Below, in pieces: positions 7,762 through 15,454 of a DNA stretch of 19,681 nucleotides. Made by a program: the position numbers and the translations under genes. Each line of letters starts with the position of its first letter. Positions within the stretch are counted from its first letter, which is position 1. Under the pieces are notes generated by a model. It had not been told where the DNA came from and ran no database searches. It saw nothing but the letters and a program-made list of their open reading frames with translations. Source of the stretch: an uncultured Eubacteriales bacterium (GTDB taxonomy: Bacteria; Bacillota; Clostridia; Oscillospirales; Oscillospiraceae); NCBI GenBank assembly GCA_900550615.1, contig URSX01000024.1:1-19681 (forward strand), in the 5' to 3' direction.

Positions 7762-9930
7762 TTACTTGAGTTTGTATCTTCTTTTCTTGATGGCGATCTT
7801 CTGAGCGAAGAACTCCTTGATCTCGTCACTGTGGGTGGCCACCTTGTGCAGATCCTGATGGATGTTGATCTCGATGACCTGGAAGCCCTCCTCTGTGATG
7901 GCAATGTCAAAGCCCAGGTACTCCAGCTCGCCCAGATAGCGGCAGATGTCCAGCACCTTTTCCCGAACCAGCTGCCAGTTGGGCAGGACGCCGGCAATGG
8001 GCGTTCCGGTATCCGGGTGGACGGGGCAGGGATGGAATCTGTGCTCCGCGATGGTCTCCGGGTCATGCAGTTCTCCCGTTTCGGAATCCACCATCACGCA
8101 GATACCGCCGTAACCCACATTGTCGGTAAATCCGGTGGTAGACGAACCGATACGCATATAGGTCTGCATGATTTTTGGATCATAGCCGTGGGAATTGATC
8201 ACCATCATGCGGATGGTATTGACAGACTTGGGATAGATGGCCCTGAGCATGGGGTGCATCACCACATACTCGGTGATGACATAGAAGGACTTCTGCTGGG
8301 CAATGAGTTGGCCGATCTGCTCCGCCGTGGCCTCCTCGCCGTTGACCGTATAATGCCCGTCCTCATAGGCCAGGCAGTAGAACCCGTCGCCGTGGGTGCC
8401 GGAGGAGGGCTTCATAGCCAGCTTGCCCTTGCGCTCCAGCATGGTAAGAATTCCCTCCAGGTTGGGCTGCACATCCCCGTCGCAGTCCCACATCTTACCG
8501 ATGTGGGGAGCGCCCCGGCGCTTGGTGATGACAAAATAATACTTGGGGATATAGTCCGCAAAGGGATCCATCATCAGGCGGAAGGTGGTCTTGTCGTTCA
8601 CCCAGAGCTGATAGATATTATTGATCCGGTTGAGCCAATGATAGTCGTAATCCGAGAGGAAATCGTGGTAATTCTCCTCCGTAAGGCCGTACTGCTCGAT
8701 GCGGTAGGAGAGGAAGCCCCGCTCCCAGCACCACTTCTTCTGTTCCATGGTGGTGGTCTTGGTATTTTCCCGGTCACTCTCTACCTGATCCAGCCAGGTC
8801 TGCTGCATGTAGGGGCGGATCCCCTTGCGGCCGGTCTTTTGCAGGTAGCTGTAGTGCCGGCGGCGCTTCAGGTCCTCTTGGCGCATCTTCAGAGTGATCT
8901 TTCCGATGCGCTTTTTATTGGCGGCTGCCTTGCCCCGGAGGTAGGCGTTGTGCCGCAGACTGATGCGGCTCTTCTTCCGGTAGGGATTGGCGGAAAAATG
9001 CTGGAAGGTAAATCCACCCTTACCGTCCAGCGCGATGGACACGGTGAAATAGTCCAGCAGGTCAAGCTCCCGGGCCGTCTCCACCAGCTCCGCACAGACA
9101 GACTCCCAGTGGGGGATGGTGTACGTCTCCTCCTCAACGGTAAAGGTACCGTCTTCCTCCACAGAATAATCTCTCCACTTGTCGTCCTCACGCTTTAGAT
9201 TCATCTCGCAGTCCAGGATCTGCGGCTGATCGGCCGCGTCATTGCTCAGCCAGAACTTGATATAATGCTGGCCGCTGAGGTCAGGGCCAAATGTGATGTC
9301 CGTGTCCACACACTCGGACACCACATAGTTGGACTGCAGACGGTTGATCCTCCGCTGCACATAGGCGCGGTCATCCTTGGCGGTCTGGCCGTTTACAAAC
9401 AGCATCCCCCGCTCATAGCTCAGCTCATAGCGGGTGGCGGTGCTGGCCCAGAAGGAAGGGCGCAGCTCCACGCGGCCCAGGCGGATGACCAGGTCGATCA
9501 CATCATCCACCGTACAGGGACGGTCATAGTCCTCCCCCTTGGAGAGGACGATCTGTCCGCCGTTGCGCTGGAAGATGGAGTAATACACCTTGCGGCAGTG
9601 GGCCTGCTGGCCCTTCAGGACGCGGCCGGTGGTGAGGATATCCCCCACCAGCTTGCTGAAGTTATTATTATAAGGGGACAGGAACATATACTCAAAATCC
9701 GTCACATATTTATCCGACCGGTCGTTGAGCAGGTCATATGTGTCGATGCTCTTGGACAGATAGCCGCGCCGGTGGATATCGTCCAGTGCGCTGCGCCCGT
9801 AGCGCTTGGTATTGTACCGGTTATCCCGCTGGACGGCCTTTCGCCAGGCGATGGCCAAGCCCCGGGAATAGCCCTGCTTCATGATGCTCCAAAGCTCGTT
9901 TTCACGTTTGAGTTTTTTGATGATATTCAT
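7762..9930 (-). CDS. Tandem ATP-grasp protein B (sugar-transfer-associated ATP-grasp; degenerate N-half, intact C-half)
   Basis: At 722 residues this is roughly twice the size of a single-domain relative. The C-terminal half (about 400-715) is a sugar-transfer-associated ATP-grasp domain with Lys507 in LAMKPS, Glu554 in ITEYV, Arg574 in NTIRMMV, Asp675 in GFDIAI and Glu687/Asn689 in IEINIHQDLHK. The N-terminal half (about 60-320) mirrors it: RPSFWAS for KPSSGTH, YVVSECV for YVITEYV, KFWLSN for RMMVINS, and GFTFQHFSAN for GFQVIEINIH. The last replacement loses the metal-binding ExN. A basic helical linker (about 320-400) joins the halves. No signal peptide or membrane segment is seen, so it probably acts in the cytoplasm on lipid-linked or nucleotide-linked sugars. 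The ATG at 9930 has AGAGGA nine bases upstream. The acceptor and donor are unknown. Confidence 0.9.
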   Translation of the reverse strand: MNIIKKLKRENELWSIMKQGYSRGLAIAWRKAVQRDNRYNTKRYGRSALDDIHRRGYLSKSIDTYDLLNDRSDKYVTDFEYMFLSPYNNNFSKLVGDILTTGRVLKGQQAHCRKVYYSIFQRNGGQIVLSKGEDYDRPCTVDDVIDLVIRLGRVELRPSFWASTATRYELSYERGMLFVNGQTAKDDRAYVQRRINRLQSNYVVSECVDTDITFGPDLSGQHYIKFWLSNDAADQPQILDCEMNLKREDDKWRDYSVEEDGTFTVEEETYTIPHWESVCAELVETARELDLLDYFTVSIALDGKGGFTFQHFSANPYRKKSRISLRHNAYLRGKAAANKKRIGKITLKMRQEDLKRRRHYSYLQKTGRKGIRPYMQQTWLDQVESDRENTKTTTMEQKKWCWERGFLSYRIEQYGLTEENYHDFLSDYDYHWLNRINNIYQLWVNDKTTFRLMMDPFADYIPKYYFVITKRRGAPHIGKMWDCDGDVQPNLEGILTMLERKGKLAMKPSSGTHGDGFYCLAYEDGHYTVNGEEATAEQIGQLIAQQKSFYVITEYVVMHPMLRAIYPKSVNTIRMMVINSHGYDPKIMQTYMRIGSSTTGFTDNVGYGGICVMVDSETGELHDPETIAEHRFHPCPVHPDTGTPIAGVLPNWQLVREKVLDICRYLGELEYLGFDIAITEEGFQVIEINIHQDLHKVATHSDEIKEFFAQKIAIKKRRYKLK

Positions 9931-9987
9931 TGTTCTCTGTCCTCTTTTTTGCTTTTTTAGGATGATTTATCTGTACGCAGGGGATCT

Positions 9988-10716
9988 TTACATAGCGCCG
10001 CTGCCGGTGAGCACCACCGCAACAGACTTTACCAGGCACCACAGGTCCATCCGCACGGAACACTTGCTCTGGTACTCCGCATCCAGCTGGGCCTTGCGCT
10101 CGATGCCAATGCTGTCCCGGCCCATGACCTGGGCATAGCCCGTGAGCCCCGGGCGGCCCTCAAACACACCCAGCTCCGCCCGCATGGCGTTGAGCTTGTT
10201 CTCCGAGGTGCACACCGGGCGAAAGCCCACGAACGACATGTCGCCCCGGAGGATATTCAGCAGCTGGGGCAGCTCGTCAATGCTCACCCGGCGCAGGAAA
10301 CGGCCCAGCTTGGTGGAATACTCCTCGATATTCTCCAGCTGCCGGGTGGCCACGTTATTGGGCGCGGTGGTGCTCAGGGTGCGGAACTTGAAAATGTCAA
10401 ATTCCTCCCCGTGCAGGCCAATGCGCTTCTGCCGAAAGATGACAGGGCCCGGGGAATCCGCCCGGATGGCCACCACCACCAGGAGCATCAGCGGCAAAAG
10501 CAGCACCAGCAAAAGCAGCGAGAGTACGATATCAAACGCCCTCTTGGCCGCAAGGTATGCTGTTTTGTTCTGTCCCGCCGCCGTATCCGGCAGGGCGGTT
10601 CCCGCCGCCCTGGACTCTACAGCCTCCACGGCTGCCGACCTGGCTGCAGCCGCCTCAGCCGCCGCAGCTGCTTCCACCGCCGCTGCCGCCTCTGTTCTAA
10701 TCACAGTATCCATCAT
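9988..10716 (-). CDS. Lipid-linked sugar transferase (initiating phosphoglycosyl transferase, WbaP/PglC-type catalytic domain)
   Basis: This 242-residue protein should transfer a phosphosugar from a nucleotide sugar to undecaprenyl phosphate, the first step of glycan assembly at the inner face of the membrane. The bacterial sugar transferase domain spans about 57-237: KRAFDIVLS leading into a re-entrant hydrophobic helix (62-84), SPGPVIFRQKRIG (88-100), FDIFKFRTL (106-114), the catalytic Asp147-Glu148 in SIDELPQLLN and GRPGLTGYAQV (187-197). The usual VGPRP motif reads VGFRP here. An unusual Ala/Glu-rich low-complexity stretch precedes the domain (residues 9-38). The start at 10716 is 3 bp after the previous stop. 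A second ATG follows directly at 10713. The sugar it loads cannot be told from sequence. Confidence 0.93.
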   Translation of the reverse strand: MMDTVIRTEAAAAVEAAAAAEAAAARSAAVEAVESRAAGTALPDTAAGQNKTAYLAAKRAFDIVLSLLLLVLLLPLMLLVVVAIRADSPGPVIFRQKRIGLHGEEFDIFKFRTLSTTAPNNVATRQLENIEEYSTKLGRFLRRVSIDELPQLLNILRGDMSFVGFRPVCTSENKLNAMRAELGVFEGRPGLTGYAQVMGRDSIGIERKAQLDAEYQSKCSVRMDLWCLVKSVAVVLTGSGAM

Positions 10717-10719
10717 GCG

Positions 10720-12111
10720 TCACTTCAGAGAATTCTCTGTCCCTTTTTCAACTTTTTCATCTTTCTTATCCTGTCCGGCAGGCTTCTCTTCCTTCTTGTC
10801 CTGCCCGACAGGTTCCTCCGCGTAGGAGGACAGATACGGCCGGAAATACTCCACCGCCGTGTCCTGCTCAAACTTCTGCTTCTGCCTGCTCCACTTGAGA
10901 TACAGCCAGACGCCCGCCGCCAGCAGCGCCGCTATCACCACCAGCAGCGCCGCCGTGGGGATGCTGCCCAGCAGGCCGCTGGGCTTCTCCTCCAGCACGG
11001 CGTTATCCGTGCGCACCAGCAGCTTCACCTGCCCGTCCGCATTTTTGACGTAGTACATATCCCCCTGCTTGCCGTTGAGGAAGAGGATGCTGTCCCCCTC
11101 GCCGCAGGAGATGTATTTCTTCCCCTCAATGGTCACAAAGTCCACCGGTGTCAGCGTACCGTCCGTGGGGACATACCGCCGCCAGACCGTGTGCTCGGCA
11201 TTGGCGGAATCCTTATACTGCACCAGGAGCATGGACAGGCCCGTGCTCTGGGCGATCTGGCCTTTGAAGCCGCTCTCGCTCACCGCGCGGAACTCCCCGG
11301 GCAGCACGGTCAGATCGGGCTTGTCCATCTGGTCATAGTGCACGCCGTCGGCATAGTACTCGCTGTTGTCCATCACATGGATCAGGAGGGTGTATTCCTC
11401 CGTGATGCCCCCGTTATAGACCCGGATCTTCCGCTCGATGTCCGTGTTCACGAACTTCTCCTCGCCGCTGACGCTGACGCTGGAGTAGGAATCGCTGGGA
11501 ACGGCGGTGATGGCGCAGCTCTTCTCCGGCTGCTCCGCCGTCACATACACCGTGTATTCATACACATAGGGGTCAAAGGCCGGGTAGAGCTGGCCGCAGG
11601 CGATAGAAAGGGAGCGAAGCGTCGCCTCCCGCGCCACAGGGGTGGGCTCAGGTTCCGGTTCCGGCTCAGGATCTGTTTTGTTGTCCTCAGCAGGCTTGGG
11701 ATCCTCGCTGGGGGTGGGATCATCCGGCGTCACCGGGGTATCCGGGGTATCAGGCGTATCCGGGGTATCAGGCGTATCCGGGGTATCCGGGGTATCCGGT
11801 GTGTCTGGTGTATCCGGAGTGTCCGGTGTATTCGGAGTGTCCGGTGTATCCGGGGTATCCGGATTGTCCGGATTGTCCGGGGTGGGATCCGGATCGTCCG
11901 GCGTGGGGTCGGGATCGTCCGGCGTAGGCTCCTGGTCGTCCGCCTCCGTCGTCTCCCCGGGGGTCGTCACCGTTCCCACAGCCGCCGCTCCGGCGGCAGA
12001 GCCGGTCTCCTCTGCCGTGGGCTCAGCGTACACACTCGCTGCCACACACGGCAGCACCAGCGCGGCGGCAAGAAGGATCGCCATCAGTTTTTTTATCCCT
12101 TGGTGTGTCAT
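10720..12111 (-). CDS. Membrane-anchored surface protein with TPD-repeat stalk and cadherin-like beta-sandwich domain
   Basis: Domains in order for this 463-residue protein: signal peptide (about 1-29, ending ASVYA); an acidic Thr/Pro/Asp stalk (about 58-157) with seven-residue PDDPDPT units, then about fifteen TPD or TPN triplets, then a Glu-Pro run; a domain at about 162-250 resembling the cadherin-like beta-sandwich family (LRSLSIACG, YPAFDPYVYEYTVYV); a beta-rich region to about 375; one membrane helix (about 383-405); and a Lys/Glu-rich cytoplasmic tail with a repeated GQDKKEEKPA/GQDKKDEK unit. It sits between the LCP ligase and the sugar transferase, so it may help present or organise the polymer machinery at the membrane. 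This is inferred from position. The ATG at 12111 is 31 bp after the LCP stop. Confidence 0.85.
   Translation of the reverse strand: MTHQGIKKLMAILLAAALVLPCVAASVYAEPTAEETGSAAGAAAVGTVTTPGETTEADDQEPTPDDPDPTPDDPDPTPDNPDNPDTPDTPDTPNTPDTPDTPDTPDTPDTPDTPDTPDTPDTPDTPVTPDDPTPSEDPKPAEDNKTDPEPEPEPEPTPVAREATLRSLSIACGQLYPAFDPYVYEYTVYVTAEQPEKSCAITAVPSDSYSSVSVSGEEKFVNTDIERKIRVYNGGITEEYTLLIHVMDNSEYYADGVHYDQMDKPDLTVLPGEFRAVSESGFKGQIAQSTGLSMLLVQYKDSANAEHTVWRRYVPTDGTLTPVDFVTIEGKKYISCGEGDSILFLNGKQGDMYYVKNADGQVKLLVRTDNAVLEEKPSGLLGSIPTAALLVVIAALLAAGVWLYLKWSRQKQKFEQDTAVEYFRPYLSSYAEEPVGQDKKEEKPAGQDKKDEKVEKGTENSLK
11731..11919. repeat. Tandem nucleotide repeats encoding the TPD/PDDPDPT stalk
   Basis: About 11731-11862 is a run of 9-bp units (consensus on the plus strand GGGGTATCC and close variants) encoding Asp-Thr-Pro. 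About 11875-11919 carries 21-bp units encoding a seven-residue Asp/Pro/Thr repeat. Some units differ at silent positions, so the array is not freshly expanded throughout. Such arrays can change length by slippage or recombination in steps of three residues without breaking the frame. Confidence 0.85.
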
Positions 12112-12142
12112 AAATACCGCCTTTCCTTATCGGTAGTTTCTC

Positions 12143-13663
12143 TCAGGACTGGCTGTCGGCCGTGCCGCTCAGCACCTCCTGGATCATGCTGCGGGCCGTC
12201 TGGACAGACTCCGTGTTCTGGGGCATGACCCATGCCTCCGCGCCGCCCAGAGAGTAACAGGGCTGGCTGGTGCTGCCGCTGCCCTGGGTCACGGCATAGG
12301 TGTCGATCTGCCACTCGGACATATTGGTCAGCTGCGTGCGCACCAGGGCCGTGATATCGTCATAGGCGAGGTTCGTTGTCATGTTGTTGGACACCGCTGA
12401 CAGGATGCTCTGGTAGTTCACCAGAGAGGATGCCTTGGTCAGCTTGGCCGTCAGGGCCTGGAGAATGGCCATCTGGTTCTTGCCCCGCTGGTTGTCGCCG
12501 TCGGCAAAGCCGTAGCGCTCCCGGGCAAAGGCCAGCGCCTTGGCACCGTCCATATGGTTGATGCCTTCCACCACTTCCCGGTCCACATTGCCGGACTTGG
12601 AGCAGGCATTGGTGCTCAGGGTGAAGGTCTTGGGGGAGACCACGTCGATCCCGCCCACGGCGTCCACGATGTCCTTGAGCCCGTAGAAATTGATGCGGGC
12701 GAAATAGCTCACGTTCACGCCGTACAGGTTCTCCAGGGTGGCGATGGACTCCTCGATGCCGTAGATCCCCGCGTGGGTCAGCTTATCCATCTGACCGTTC
12801 CGGGCCAGGGGCACATAGTAGTCCCGGGGGGTGTTCACCAGCAGGATCCGGTGGGTGGTGGGGTTGACCACCGCCAGAATGTTCGTATCGCTCCGGGCGC
12901 GGACGGACACATCCGTGCTGCGGGCGTCAGAGCCGCTGAGATAGATAATGTAGCTGTCGGTCAGCACGTCCGTGTCCACGGGCTCCAGCTTTCCGGCCTC
13001 CTCGGCATAGTAGAACTCATGGACCAGCTTCACCTTCTGGGAGATGTCGGACAGGCCGTCCGCCTCCTCCAGTGTGTCCAGGTACGCCTCGTTGAGCAGC
13101 ATGGCCTTCACATCGCCGCTCAGCAGGGCGGAGGCCAGATCCACCGAGGTGGCCAGTTCCTTTTCCTCCACCACGCCCACGGCGTCCTCCATGTCCTTCA
13201 GCGCACGAAGGGTATTCTCCCGATCCGGCTGGGAGGCAATGCCCAGCAGGTACCCGCTCACATCCTTCAGCTCCTTAGCCGGGTCATCTGCCAGGACGTA
13301 AACGCCCACATAGATGCCCTCTTTCCGCTCCTTGGAGATGTGGTGGAACGCGCCGGTCACCTTGCCCACGGCCACGATGCCCACGACCATAGCCGCCGTC
13401 AGGATCAGGGCGATGACACCGCACACAGTCCTGCCGGTGCCGGTCTTCCCCCTACCCAGCTGGAGCCAGCCGTGCAGGCCGTTGAGCAGCACCAGGCCGC
13501 CCACAATGGCCCACACGATCCCCTTGCCCAGCAGGCCCGAGGTCAGCAGCATGATGGCCAGAACAATGCTGGCCGCCGCCATCAGAACCACGCACGCCAG
13601 GCAAAAGATATGCTGTCCGCCCATTGTCTGTTTTCTTTTTCCGTTCATTTTCAGTTCCTCCAT
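12143..13663 (-). CDS. LCP (LytR-CpsA-Psr) family wall glycopolymer ligase
   Basis: LCP proteins move undecaprenyl-linked glycopolymers onto peptidoglycan outside the membrane. This 506-residue member has three N-terminal hydrophobic segments (about 18-41, 48-64 and 80-100), an extra extracellular region (about 115-228) and the LCP core (about 235-410). Core marks are the SGSDAR block (243-248), RARSDTNIL (255-263), NTPRDYYVPL (277-286), the DAVGGIDV block (334-341), AFARERYGF (378-386) and the QRGKNQ block (392-397), which carry the Arg and Asp residues that bind the polyprenyl pyrophosphate and metal. The ATG at 13663 has AGAGGA six bases upstream. A second in-frame ATG at 13648 has a stronger GGAGGA, so the protein may start five residues later. 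It follows ATP-grasp A by 13 bp. It is the clearest sign that the operon makes a wall-attached polymer. Confidence 0.94.
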   Translation of the reverse strand: MEELKMNGKRKQTMGGQHIFCLACVVLMAAASIVLAIMLLTSGLLGKGIVWAIVGGLVLLNGLHGWLQLGRGKTGTGRTVCGVIALILTAAMVVGIVAVGKVTGAFHHISKERKEGIYVGVYVLADDPAKELKDVSGYLLGIASQPDRENTLRALKDMEDAVGVVEEKELATSVDLASALLSGDVKAMLLNEAYLDTLEEADGLSDISQKVKLVHEFYYAEEAGKLEPVDTDVLTDSYIIYLSGSDARSTDVSVRARSDTNILAVVNPTTHRILLVNTPRDYYVPLARNGQMDKLTHAGIYGIEESIATLENLYGVNVSYFARINFYGLKDIVDAVGGIDVVSPKTFTLSTNACSKSGNVDREVVEGINHMDGAKALAFARERYGFADGDNQRGKNQMAILQALTAKLTKASSLVNYQSILSAVSNNMTTNLAYDDITALVRTQLTNMSEWQIDTYAVTQGSGSTSQPCYSLGGAEAWVMPQNTESVQTARSMIQEVLSGTADSQS

Positions 13664-13676
13664 AAAAGGTCCTCTG

Positions 13677-14732
13677 TCACCGGATCACACCGTGCTTGCG
13701 GTAGAAATTCCCCAGTTCCCCGTGGCGCTGACCGCCCCAGAGCTGGATGATATTCACCCCCGAGGAGGTGTTGGCCTCGATGACGCAGTTGGTGCCGTCC
13801 TCCATCTTCACCACATCCCATGCAACAAAATGCAGGAACGGCAGACTCTCCGCCAGACCCACGATCTCCGCCTTGGTCTGCTCCCAATCCGGGATCACCA
13901 CCTGGTCGAAGCGGATGCCGGAGTCCGGATGCTCCTCATAGATCTGCGTAGTATGCAGCGACCCGGCATGGGACAGCCGCCCCGTCTCCAGGTCGATCTT
14001 GCATACAAGGCCGCCCTGGCTGGCATTGTCCACCGGGATGGTTTTAGCCGTGCCCACGCGCTGCACGGCGAAAAACAGCTTGATCTTTCCACTGTCAGGG
14101 TCGCGGAGGGTAATCATGCGGATGGTGTTGCAGGTCTTGTCATAAAGGCCCGCGGCATAAGCATGCTGGGTGATGGTCTCGGAGAGATACCACTCCCCCT
14201 CCTTTTCAAACATGCGCTTCATATCCTCGGCGGACTTCTTCTGCTGGTCCACCCAGAAATCCTGCCCGTCATAGCGCAGGCGGTGCACGCCGTTGCCCTT
14301 GCCCTTGCCGAAGGGCTTCATGAATGCCTCCCGGCGCCGGCGCAGGGTCTCCACGGCCACGGTGCCGTCCCCGGTGCAGTGGCCCGCGTCCACGATGCCC
14401 GCCCGGGTCTTCACCAGATATACCTCCGGCACCCGGACATACTGCCGCAGCACCTCGGTGGCCACGACCTTGTTGTTGAGCATCTGGTCAAAGGGCTCGT
14501 TGATGTAGCGGGAGCGATACCAGTCGAACTCCGACAGGTACTCCTTCTTTTTCTTCCCGTCCAGGGAATACAGCGCCCACTGGTCGGCCAAAAAGCCGCC
14601 GCCCAGGTTGGCCCGGAGCTTGGTCAGGGGGCCTACCTTAAAATGATTGGGGGCAAACACGATCCGCCGCCAGTAGAGCACAAACAGTCTCAGGCGGTTG
14701 AAGCAGCTGCGATACAGGCTGAAAGCATCCAT
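13677..14732 (-). CDS. ATP-grasp protein A (single-domain sugar-transfer-associated ATP-grasp)
   Basis: This 351-residue protein has one ATP-grasp domain covering most of its length. Visible marks are Lys139 in EAFMKPFG, a glycine-rich loop GKGKGNG (142-148), Glu185 in LSETITQ, Arg205 in NTIRMITL, Asp306 in FVAWDVV and Glu319/Asn321 in VIEANTSSG. Residues 64-79 (EYLSEFDWYRSRYINE) resemble the DFLSDYDYHWLNRINN linker of protein B, which ties it to the same family. It has no degenerate N-terminal copy, and its C-terminal motif EANTSSGVNIIQLWGG differs from the IHQDLHK type of B and C, so it is probably a distinct subfamily with another substrate. It likely forms an amide or similar bond on a sugar precursor in the cytoplasm. 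The ATG at 14732 is 26 bp after the first operon gene. Confidence 0.9.
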   Translation of the reverse strand: MDAFSLYRSCFNRLRLFVLYWRRIVFAPNHFKVGPLTKLRANLGGGFLADQWALYSLDGKKKKEYLSEFDWYRSRYINEPFDQMLNNKVVATEVLRQYVRVPEVYLVKTRAGIVDAGHCTGDGTVAVETLRRRREAFMKPFGKGKGNGVHRLRYDGQDFWVDQQKKSAEDMKRMFEKEGEWYLSETITQHAYAAGLYDKTCNTIRMITLRDPDSGKIKLFFAVQRVGTAKTIPVDNASQGGLVCKIDLETGRLSHAGSLHTTQIYEEHPDSGIRFDQVVIPDWEQTKAEIVGLAESLPFLHFVAWDVVKMEDGTNCVIEANTSSGVNIIQLWGGQRHGELGNFYRKHGVIR

Positions 14733-14758
14733 TTTATCCGTTCTTCCTACTCAGTATT

Positions 14759-15343
14759 TTATAGTTTGGCATCCGGGTCGATGCGCCGGGCGAAGGCGCG
14801 GTACTCCTCCTCGGTGTTAAAGCCGGTGGTGTCGTCCGCAATGGGGCAGAAGACCGCCTTCCCGTCTCCGGCGGCCAGCTCATACAGCTGCATACCTCTG
14901 CCCTGGCCGCCCGCCTCCTTCAGCTTCCGGATGCAGGCCTTCTGGTATTCCCCGTCTCCCACCTTCACGGCGAAGATCTCCGTCCCGTTCCCGGCAAAGC
15001 CCAGGCCCTCCGCCGACATGGCGGCGATCTTTTCAATGGCCTGGTCGGTGTAGTACACATCGCCGTACAGGAAGCAGACCCCGTCGCCGATCAGTTCCCA
15101 GGTGAAGCGGTCGATCTCGCAGTGGTTGTTCTGCGGCTCGTAGCGCACTGTGCCCGGCACCTCATAGCTGGGGTTGTGGGAGGTGATGATGATCTCCGCG
15201 TTCGGGTCGAACCGGCGCACCAGGCGCACCGTCCGCAGGAGGATCGGTTCCCCGTGTACAGGGAGCATATGCTTGGGGACAAGGAAGTTTTTCCACCGGG
15301 TCATCTTCCCGTCCGCCATGATGATATATCGCGTTGCCGTCAT
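14759..15343 (-). CDS. Nucleotidyltransferase-like protein (sugar or alcohol phosphate activation), first gene of the glycopolymer operon
   Basis: This 194-residue protein has a GT-A-type nucleotidyltransferase pattern. The N-terminal IIMADGKMTRW followed by VPKHMLPVHGEPIL (22-35) corresponds to the GxGxR...PKxLxPVxGxP signature. FLYGDVYYT (91-99) carries the metal-binding Asp95. Enzymes of this type make NDP-sugars or CDP-alcohols such as CDP-choline. The glycine-rich loop is atypical (ADGKMTR) and the protein is short, so the substrate is unclear. The frame stays open upstream to 15484, but the promoter at 15426-15454 lies inside that extension. The ATG at 15343, preceded by AGAGGTGG, is therefore the likely start. 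As the first gene it probably supplies an activated precursor for the pathway. Confidence 0.85.
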   Translation of the reverse strand: MTATRYIIMADGKMTRWKNFLVPKHMLPVHGEPILLRTVRLVRRFDPNAEIIITSHNPSYEVPGTVRYEPQNNHCEIDRFTWELIGDGVCFLYGDVYYTDQAIEKIAAMSAEGLGFAGNGTEIFAVKVGDGEYQKACIRKLKEAGGQGRGMQLYELAAGDGKAVFCPIADDTTGFNTEEEYRAFARRIDPDAKL

Positions 15344-15365
15344 GGTCCACCTCTGGTTATGTGAT

Positions 15366-15396
15366 GGCAGGGCCGCAGCCGGGCGGCACCTCTGCC
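15366..15396 (-). promoter_or_regulatory. GC-rich leader hairpin in the glycopolymer operon 5' UTR
   Basis: On the minus strand GGCAGAGGTGCCGC pairs with GCGGCCCTGCC around a CCGGCT loop, with small bulges. It lies between the predicted transcription start near 15419 and the first start codon at 15343. It has no T-run and does not match a riboswitch I know. A role in message stability or translation is possible. Confidence 0.45.
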
Positions 15397-15425
15397 TATA
15401 TAAATCCTCATTATAAACCTTTATA

Positions 15426-15454
15426 ATTGTAGCATCATTCCTATACAATGTCAA
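15426..15454 (-). promoter_or_regulatory. Sigma-A type promoter for the glycopolymer operon
   Basis: On the minus strand TTGACA (15449-15454), a 17-bp spacer and TACAAT (15426-15431) give a near-perfect housekeeping promoter about 85 bp upstream of the first gene. No comparably good promoter was noticed in the gaps between the eleven genes that follow. Confidence 0.82.

Noticed and set aside
5016..9198. Three long plus-strand open frames (5016-6338, 6457-7725, 7831-9198)
   Set aside because: All are antisense to well-supported genes and have no recognisable domains; GC-rich sequence keeps them open.
11731..11919. Repeat array considered as a CRISPR
   Set aside because: Units are 9 and 21 bp without unique spacers and lie in frame inside a coding region.
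10411..12228. 605-codon open frame on the plus strand
   Set aside because: It lies opposite the TPD-repeat protein and the sugar transferase; its Arg/Ile-rich repeat is the mirror of the TPD repeat. No family motifs are seen.
13314..15053. 579-codon open frame on the plus strand
   Set aside because: It is antisense to the LCP, ATP-grasp A and nucleotidyltransferase genes and shows His/Gly/Arg-rich composition typical of GC-rich shadow frames.
2029..15343. Operon considered as a wall teichoic acid locus
   Set aside because: Only the exporter resembles TagGH. No TagA-, TagB- or TagF-like enzyme is seen, so teichoic acid cannot be claimed.
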